A stretch of DNA of 64,000 nt, from the NCBI RefSeq assembly GCF_013410105.1, contig NZ_JACCCJ010000002.1, positions 372,001 to 436,000 on the forward strand, given 5' to 3'. This DNA is from Sphingopyxis sp. JAI108 (GTDB lineage: Bacteria; Pseudomonadota; Alphaproteobacteria; Sphingomonadales; Sphingomonadaceae). Shown here piece by piece: positions 59,557 to 64,000 of the stretch (positions are counted from its first letter, which is position 1; every line of letters starts with the position of its first letter). The position numbers and the translations under genes are program-made. The notes under the pieces were generated by a model, which saw nothing but the letters and a program-made list of their open reading frames with translations, was not told the origin of the DNA and searched no databases.

Positions 59557-60686
59557 AGGAAGGCGCGCATCAATATGCCGCGATAGATGGCGGTGAGCTT
59601 GTGCAGATCTTCGACCGCGACCGCCTCGTCGAGCTTGTGCATCGTCGCATTGGTCAGCCCGAATTCGACCACCGGGCACAGCGCATGGAGGAAGCGCGCA
59701 TCCGATGTGCCGCCCGTCGTCGACATTTCGGGGCGCAAATCGGTCTCGGCATGGATGGCCTCGGCGACGAGTTCGGACAGCTCGCCCGGCGGGGTCAGAA
59801 AGGCTTCGCCCGAAATCTTGCCGAGCACCTTGGCCTCGGGTTCGACGTTGCGTGCGATCCGCTCGATCATCGCGACCAGGTCGGCGCCCTTGTGCCGGTC
59901 GTTGAAACGGATCGACAGCCGCGCGCGCGCCGAAGCGGGGATGACGTTGGTCGCGCCGTTGCCGACCTCGATGTCGGTGAATTCGATGTTCGACGGCTGG
60001 AACCAGTCGGTCCCCGCGTCGAGGCTCACCGAATCGATGTCCGACAATATCTTGACCAGCTTGGGGATCGGATTGTCGGCAAGGTGTGGATAGGCGACGT
60101 GCCCCTGCGTCCCCGGCACGTCGATCCAGATATTGACCGACCCGCGCCGCCCGATCTTCACCATGTCGCCGAGCCGGTTTACCGAGGTCGGCTCGCCGAC
60201 GACGATCATGTCGGGCTTCACCCCGCGACCCTCCATATGCTCCATCAGCGCGCGCGTGCCGAAGATTGCGGGGCCTTCCTCGTCGCCGGTGATGATCAGG
60301 CTGATCGTGCCCGCGTCGATCGGCGTCGCGGCCGCGGCCGCCACGAAGGCCGCGATTGATCCCTTCATGTCGACCGCGCCGCGGCCATAGAGCAATTCGC
60401 CGCGGATCTCGGGCGCAAAGGCGTCGCCCGTCCAGCCGACGCCCGGCGGCACGACGTCGAGATGCCCGGCGAAACCGAAATGAACCGGCCCCTCGCCCGC
60501 GCGCACCGCGAGCAGATTTTCGACCGGCCCGTCTGGCTCGATGCCGTCGATGAACCGCTCGACCGTGAACCCCAGCGGGACCAGCGCCGCCTCCAGCGCG
60601 TCGAACACGGCACCGGTGGCGGGGGTGACGCTCGGTGCGGCAATCAGTGCCTTGGCGAGTTCGACGGGATCGACATGATGGGTCAT
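59553..60686 (-). CDS. dapE: Succinyl-diaminopimelate desuccinylase
   Basis: This 377-residue cytosolic dizinc enzyme makes LL-diaminopimelate for lysine and peptidoglycan synthesis. M20 motifs are FAGHLDVVPPG, GRGAVDMKGSIAAF, and ITGDEEGPA (catalytic glutamate). STTGGTSDARF, EFGLTNATMHKLDE and VPGTQGHVAYPHLADNPI are DapE-specific. The ATG at 60684-60686 gives the family N-terminus. It reads away from the cupin gene and converges with the Smr gene. Confidence 0.97.
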   Translation of the reverse strand: MTHHVDPVELAKALIAAPSVTPATGAVFDALEAALVPLGFTVERFIDGIEPDGPVENLLAVRAGEGPVHFGFAGHLDVVPPGVGWTGDAFAPEIRGELLYGRGAVDMKGSIAAFVAAAAATPIDAGTISLIITGDEEGPAIFGTRALMEHMEGRGVKPDMIVVGEPTSVNRLGDMVKIGRRGSVNIWIDVPGTQGHVAYPHLADNPIPKLVKILSDIDSVSLDAGTDWFQPSNIEFTDIEVGNGATNVIPASARARLSIRFNDRHKGADLVAMIERIARNVEPEAKVLGKISGEAFLTPPGELSELVAEAIHAETDLRPEMSTTGGTSDARFLHALCPVVEFGLTNATMHKLDEAVAVEDLHKLTAIYRGILMRAFL

Positions 60687-60772
60687 GTCCGCCCCCTTAC
60701 TCCTTCGTTCGCGTTCAAGTCGAGGCTTTGCATCGCCGCACCTTTGTGCGAAACAAAGAAGGAACAAAATAC

Positions 60773-61252
60773 ATGAGGACTGCCATGCCCAAGCTCGATC
60801 TCGACAGCATCCCGCAAACCAACACGACCGGCTATCCGCCGCCCTACGACGAACCCGTGCAAGGCCGCTGGTACCGCCGCCTCGCGCCGCCCACCGGCCT
60901 CAGCGATTTCGCCGCCAGTCATGTCGTGCTGAAACCCGGCGCCTGGTCGTCGCAGCGCCACTGGCACGACGGCGAGGACGAGATGCTCGTGATGATTTCG
61001 GGCGAGGCGGTGCTGGTCGAGGACGACGGCCGCTGGCCGATGCGCGCCGGCGATATCGCGGTCTGGCCCAAGGGCAGCACCAACGGCCATCATCTGATCA
61101 ATGAATCGGACGCCGACTGCGTCTTCGTCGCGCTTGGCGGGGGCAAGGCGCACGACACCGGCGGCGGCTATTCGGACATCGACATGCTCTTCACGCCCGA
61201 CGGTTATTTCCACAAGGACGGCACGCCCTATCCGACGTCGCGAATAGCTTGA
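60773..61252 (+). CDS. Cupin domain protein
   Basis: This is a 159-residue single cupin. Motif 1 (VVLKPGAWSSQRHWHDGEDEMLVMISGEAVLVEDD) and motif 2 (MRAGDIAVWPKGSTNGHHLINES) supply the metal histidines and glutamate. It ends with a conserved-looking tail GGKAHDTGGGYSDIDMLFTPDGYFHKDGTPYP. The fold covers dioxygenases, isomerases and binding proteins, so no reaction can be assigned. Two starts are plausible: ATG 60773 (AAGGAA upstream) and ATG 60785 (AGGA upstream, N-terminus MPKLDLDSIPQTN). Confidence 0.85.
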   Translation: MRTAMPKLDLDSIPQTNTTGYPPPYDEPVQGRWYRRLAPPTGLSDFAASHVVLKPGAWSSQRHWHDGEDEMLVMISGEAVLVEDDGRWPMRAGDIAVWPKGSTNGHHLINESDADCVFVALGGGKAHDTGGGYSDIDMLFTPDGYFHKDGTPYPTSRIA

Positions 61253-61310
61253 TCGGCGGAACTGCGGTGGCGGTTTCGGGGTGGAAGACGGCCGATCGCC
61301 TATCCCAGCT

Positions 61311-61385
61311 TCGTCATCCCGGACTTGATCCGGGATCCATGGCCGCGCCGTCGTCGTGGATCCCGGATCAAGTCCGGGATGACGA
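61311..61385. repeat. REP-like perfect 29-base inverted repeat
   Basis: 61311-61339 and 61357-61385 are perfect reverse complements over 29 bases with a 17-base spacer. Each arm contains ATCCCGGACTTGATCCGGGA, itself able to fold. This sequence type is a frequent extragenic repeat in alphaproteobacteria (from memory). It lies between the cupin gene and sdhC and could end transcription. Confidence 0.88.
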
Positions 61386-61525
61386 TGAAAGCAAGGGCAA
61401 CCCATGGTCGCACCACACCCCCGGGCCCAAGCTTTTATTCCCCTATGCTCCTAAGCAATTGCATATCGCGGCGGGAAGGCTTAACCGGCGGCGCATCGAC
61501 CGTTTAGAGTCAAGACAGGGCTGAT

Positions 61526-61975
61526 ATGGCTGGCAACGAACCAAGCGCGCGTCCGCGCTCCCCGCATTTACAGGTGTATAAATGGACCCCCGCGATGGCG
61601 GTTTCCATCTTCCACCGCGTCAGTGGCGACGGTCTCGCGATCGTCGGCGGGCTGATGTTCCTCTGGTGGCTCGGCGCGCTCGCCGCCGGTCCCGACGCCT
61701 ATGCGGCCTTTATCGCCTGCGTGTGGCACGACCCCAGCCCGGAGGTCGGGACTTTCCACCAGGTCACCAATATTCTCGGCAAGGTGGTGCTCGTCGGCCT
61801 GACCTGGGCCTTTTTTCAGCATCTCTTCTCGGGGCTGCGCCATTTCGTGCTCGACACCGGCGCGGGCTATGAGCTCAAGACCAACAAGCTCTGGTCTATC
61901 CTTGTTTTCGTCGGGTCGGTAACGGCGACCGCCGCCGTCTGGCTCGCTGTCTTTGCGGAGGCGCTCAATGGGTAA
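61526..61975 (+). CDS. sdhC: Succinate dehydrogenase cytochrome b556 subunit
   Basis: This 149-residue membrane anchor binds heme b and ubiquinone. SPHLQVYKWTPAMAVSIFHRVSGDGLAI is the SdhC signature, with the serine and arginine of the quinone site; HLFSGLRHFVLDTG carries the heme-ligand histidine. Three transmembrane helices are visible. It overlaps sdhD by 8 bases. Together with sdhD and sdhA it forms the start of the complex II operon; sdhB should follow beyond the window. Confidence 0.96.
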   Translation: MAGNEPSARPRSPHLQVYKWTPAMAVSIFHRVSGDGLAIVGGLMFLWWLGALAAGPDAYAAFIACVWHDPSPEVGTFHQVTNILGKVVLVGLTWAFFQHLFSGLRHFVLDTGAGYELKTNKLWSILVFVGSVTATAAVWLAVFAEALNG

Positions 61976-62375
61976 CGGAACGCGTCTCGGCCGCGTGCGC
62001 GGGCTCGGCTCGTCGCACCATGGCTCGCATCACTGGATCCAGCAGCGCCTGACCGCGCTTGGCAACGTCCTGCTCGTCACCTGGTTCGTCGTCTCGATGT
62101 TCCGCCTGCCGCTCGGCGATCATGGCGCCGTGCTGCGCTGGGCCTCCGACCCGATGGTCGCGCTCGCGCTGATCCTGATGGTCGTCAGCGTCTTCTGGCA
62201 CCTGCGGCTCGGCTTGCAGGTGATGATCGAGGACTATGTCCACGGCGAGGCGACGCGGATCCTGTCGCTCGTCCTGTTGAACTTCTACGCGATCGGCGGC
62301 GCCGCCTACGGCATCTTCGCCATTGTCCGTATCGCGCTTGCGCCCGCCGCCGGGCTCGCTCCTGGGGGCATGTAA
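61968..62375 (+). CDS. sdhD: Succinate dehydrogenase membrane anchor subunit SdhD
   Basis: This 135-residue protein has three helices. [28 protein letters not shown] and [18 protein letters not shown] are the SdhD motifs, with heme/quinone-site histidine and the conserved DY. The ATG at 61968 overlaps the end of sdhC. sdhA begins one base after its stop. Confidence 0.95.
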   Translation: MGNGTRLGRVRGLGSSHHGSHHWIQQRLTALGNVLLVTWFVVSMFRLPLGDHGAVLRWASDPMVALALILMVVSVFWHLRLGLQVMIEDYVHGEATRILSLVLLNFYAIGGAAYGIFAIVRIALAPAAGLAPGGM

Positions 62376-62376
62376 G

Positions 62377-64000
62377 ATGACCGAAGCCTACAAGATCATC
62401 GACCATATCTATGACACCGTCGTCGTCGGCGCCGGCGGCTCGGGCCTCCGCGCGACGATGGGCAGCGCCGAAGCGGGCCTCAAGACCGCCTGCATCACCA
62501 AGGTGTTCCCGACGCGCAGCCACACCGTCGCGGCGCAGGGCGGCATCGCCGCCAGCCTCGGCAACAATTCGCCCGACCATTGGCAATGGCATATGTACGA
62601 CACCGTCAAGGGCTCCGACTGGCTCGGCGACCAGGACGCGATCGAATATATGGTGCGCGAGGCGCCGAACGCGGTCTACGAACTCGAACATGCAGGCGTG
62701 CCGTTCAGCCGCAACGCCGACGGCACCATCTATCAGCGCCCGTTCGGCGGCCATATGCAGAATATGGGCGAAGGCCCGCCGGTGCAGCGCACCTGCGCCG
62801 CCGCCGACCGCACCGGCCACGCGATGCTCCACGCGCTCTATCAGCAGTCGCTGAAATATGACGCGGACTTCTTCATCGAATATTTCGCGCTCGACCTGAT
62901 CATGGAAAATGGCGCCAATGGCCCCGAATGCCGGGGCGTGATCGCGCTGTGCATGGAGGATGGCAGCATCCACCGCTTCCGCAGCCAGGCGGTGGTGCTC
63001 GCGACGGGCGGTTATGGCCGCTGCTATTTCACCGCGACGTCGGCGCATACCTGCACCGGCGACGGCGGCGGCATGGTGCTGCGCGCCGGCCTGCCCTTGC
63101 AGGACATGGAATTCGTCCAGTTTCACCCGACCGGCATCTATGGCGCAGGCGTGCTGATCACCGAAGGCGCGCGCGGCGAGGGCGGTTACCTCACCAACAG
63201 CGAAGGCGAGCGCTTCATGGAGCGTTACGCCCCGTCGGCGAAGGATCTGGCGTCGCGCGACGTCGTCTCGCGCTCGATGGCGCTCGAAATCCGCGAGGGC
63301 CGCGGCGTCGGGCCGCACAACGACCATATCTACCTGCACCTCGATCATATCGATCCCGCGGTGCTCGCCGAGCGCCTGCCCGGAATCACCGAGAGCGGCA
63401 AGATTTTCGCCGGCGTCGATCTGACGCGCCAGCCGCTGCCCGTCGTGCCGACGGTTCATTACAATATGGGCGGCATCCCCTGTAACTATCATGGCGAAGT
63501 CGTCACGCTCGGCAAGGATGGGCCCGACACGGTCGTCCCCGGCCTGTTCGCGGTCGGCGAAGCCGCGTGCGTTTCGGTGCATGGCGCGAACCGTTTGGGC
63601 TCGAACAGCCTGATCGACCTCGTTGTCTTTGGCCGCGCGACGGGCCATCGCCTGAAGGAAATCCTGACCCCCGGCGCGGCGCAGCAGCCGCTGCCCAAGG
63701 ACAGCGCCGACCTCGCGCTCGCGCGTCTCGACCATTTCCGCAACGCCAATGGCGGATCGCCGACCGCGGAAATACGCACCGAGATGCAGCGCGCGATGTC
63801 CGCCCACGCCGCGGTGTTCCGCACCGACGAACTGATGGCCGAGGGCAAGGAAAAGCTCACCAAGACCTATCAACGCATGAACGACGTCCATGTCACCGAC
63901 CGCAGCCTGATCTGGAACACCGATCTCGTCGAAACGCTCGAACTCGATAACCTTATCAGCCAGGCGACGGTGACGATGCACTCGGCGTTCAACCGCAAGG
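62377..64000 (+). CDS. sdhA: Succinate dehydrogenase flavoprotein subunit (3' end outside window)
   Basis: 541 codons are visible, of about 600 in the family. The FAD domain begins [24 protein letters not shown]. The histidine that binds FAD covalently is in [46 protein letters not shown] and [18 protein letters not shown] follow, and [20 protein letters not shown] is intact. It oxidizes succinate to fumarate in the TCA cycle and passes electrons to the iron-sulfur subunit. It has GTAAGATG as an overlapping weak start context, one base after sdhD. Confidence 0.98.
   Translation, partial: MTEAYKIIDHIYDTVVVGAGGSGLRATMGSAEAGLKTACITKVFPTRSHTVAAQGGIAASLGNNSPDHWQWHMYDTVKGSDWLGDQDAIEYMVREAPNAVYELEHAGVPFSRNADGTIYQRPFGGHMQNMGEGPPVQRTCAAADRTGHAMLHALYQQSLKYDADFFIEYFALDLIMENGANGPECRGVIALCMEDGSIHRFRSQAVVLATGGYGRCYFTATSAHTCTGDGGGMVLRAGLPLQDMEFVQFHPTGIYGAGVLITEGARGEGGYLTNSEGERFMERYAPSAKDLASRDVVSRSMALEIREGRGVGPHNDHIYLHLDHIDPAVLAERLPGITESGKIFAGVDLTRQPLPVVPTVHYNMGGIPCNYHGEVVTLGKDGPDTVVPGLFAVGEAACVSVHGANRLGSNSLIDLVVFGRATGHRLKEILTPGAAQQPLPKDSADLALARLDHFRNANGGSPTAEIRTEMQRAMSAHAAVFRTDELMAEGKEKLTKTYQRMNDVHVTDRSLIWNTDLVETLELDNLISQATVTMHSAFNRK

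Noticed and set aside
62185..63981. 598-codon minus-strand frame opposite sdhD/sdhA
   Set aside because: Antisense of conserved genes; no domains.
1..64000. Search for CRISPR arrays, rRNA, tRNA, prophage or defence systems
   Set aside because: No regularly spaced repeats, no tRNA cloverleaf candidates in the intergenic regions I read, and no phage structural or restriction genes were recognised.

Overview
The window is a dense, GC-rich, single-chromosome stretch. Its gene content suggests an alphaproteobacterium of the order Sphingomonadales, probably Sphingopyxis- or Sphingomonas-like (inference). The evidence is the dut-coaBC-ubiB-ubiE-mutM-rpsT-dnaA block, the rne-amidase-PBP1A-prfB block, the secB/Tim44-like/mltA/Smr block, several TonB-dependent receptors, a TPR-sulfotransferase, and many genes joined by 4-base ATGA/GTGA/TTGA overlaps. 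I see no rRNA, tRNA, CRISPR array, prophage or intact insertion sequence. Many very long antisense open frames exist, but they are artefacts of third-position G/C bias.

Layout. 1-6755 (minus strand): a cobalamin operon under a B12 riboswitch, comprising btuB, a DUF1636 protein, cobT, a histidine phosphatase, cobS, a threonine-phosphate decarboxylase-like enzyme and cobD (cut by the window edge). Together they take up corrinoids and assemble the lower nucleotide loop. 6821-12837: an S41 protease, rlmE, a Ppx/GppA phosphatase, a glycine-zipper protein, a phytase-like esterase, rpmB and tadA. 12877-17861: accessory genes separated by REP-like inverted repeats, with a bdcA/bdcR pair, a secreted M20 peptidase, and a TetR gene divergent from a Rieske oxygenase. 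17864-24391: two FAD enzymes, an APC permease and a TonB receptor that look like one catabolic island for an unknown substrate. 24533-29698: a TPR-sulfotransferase, an unusual membrane-anchored DsbA-like protein, a 270-base MITE-like element and an M48 protease.

29843-41697 is the rne / amidase / PBP1A / prfB block, interrupted by a three-gene cassette (lactone oxidase, DSD1-type PLP enzyme, TetR). 41709-49300 (minus) holds DsrE, a MoeB/ThiF enzyme, dut, coaBC with a newly seen 17-residue leader peptide, a glycosyltransferase pair, ubiB and ubiE. 49394-52519 (plus) holds mutM, rpsT and dnaA, with a GANTC-rich region before dnaA. 52712-60686 holds a DUF4136 lipoprotein, trpS, murJ, secB, a Tim44-like protein, mltA, an Smr protein and dapE. 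The window closes with a cupin gene and sdhC-sdhD-sdhA (cut).

The most interesting small signals are three. The first is the Cys-containing peptide translationally coupled to coaBC, whose CoaB activity consumes cysteine. The second is a clear two-state expression platform between the B12 aptamer and btuB. The third is the mobile or repetitive elements that have become part of gene starts: a MITE terminal repeat abutting a GTG start, and a REP end that supplies a Shine-Dalgarno sequence.
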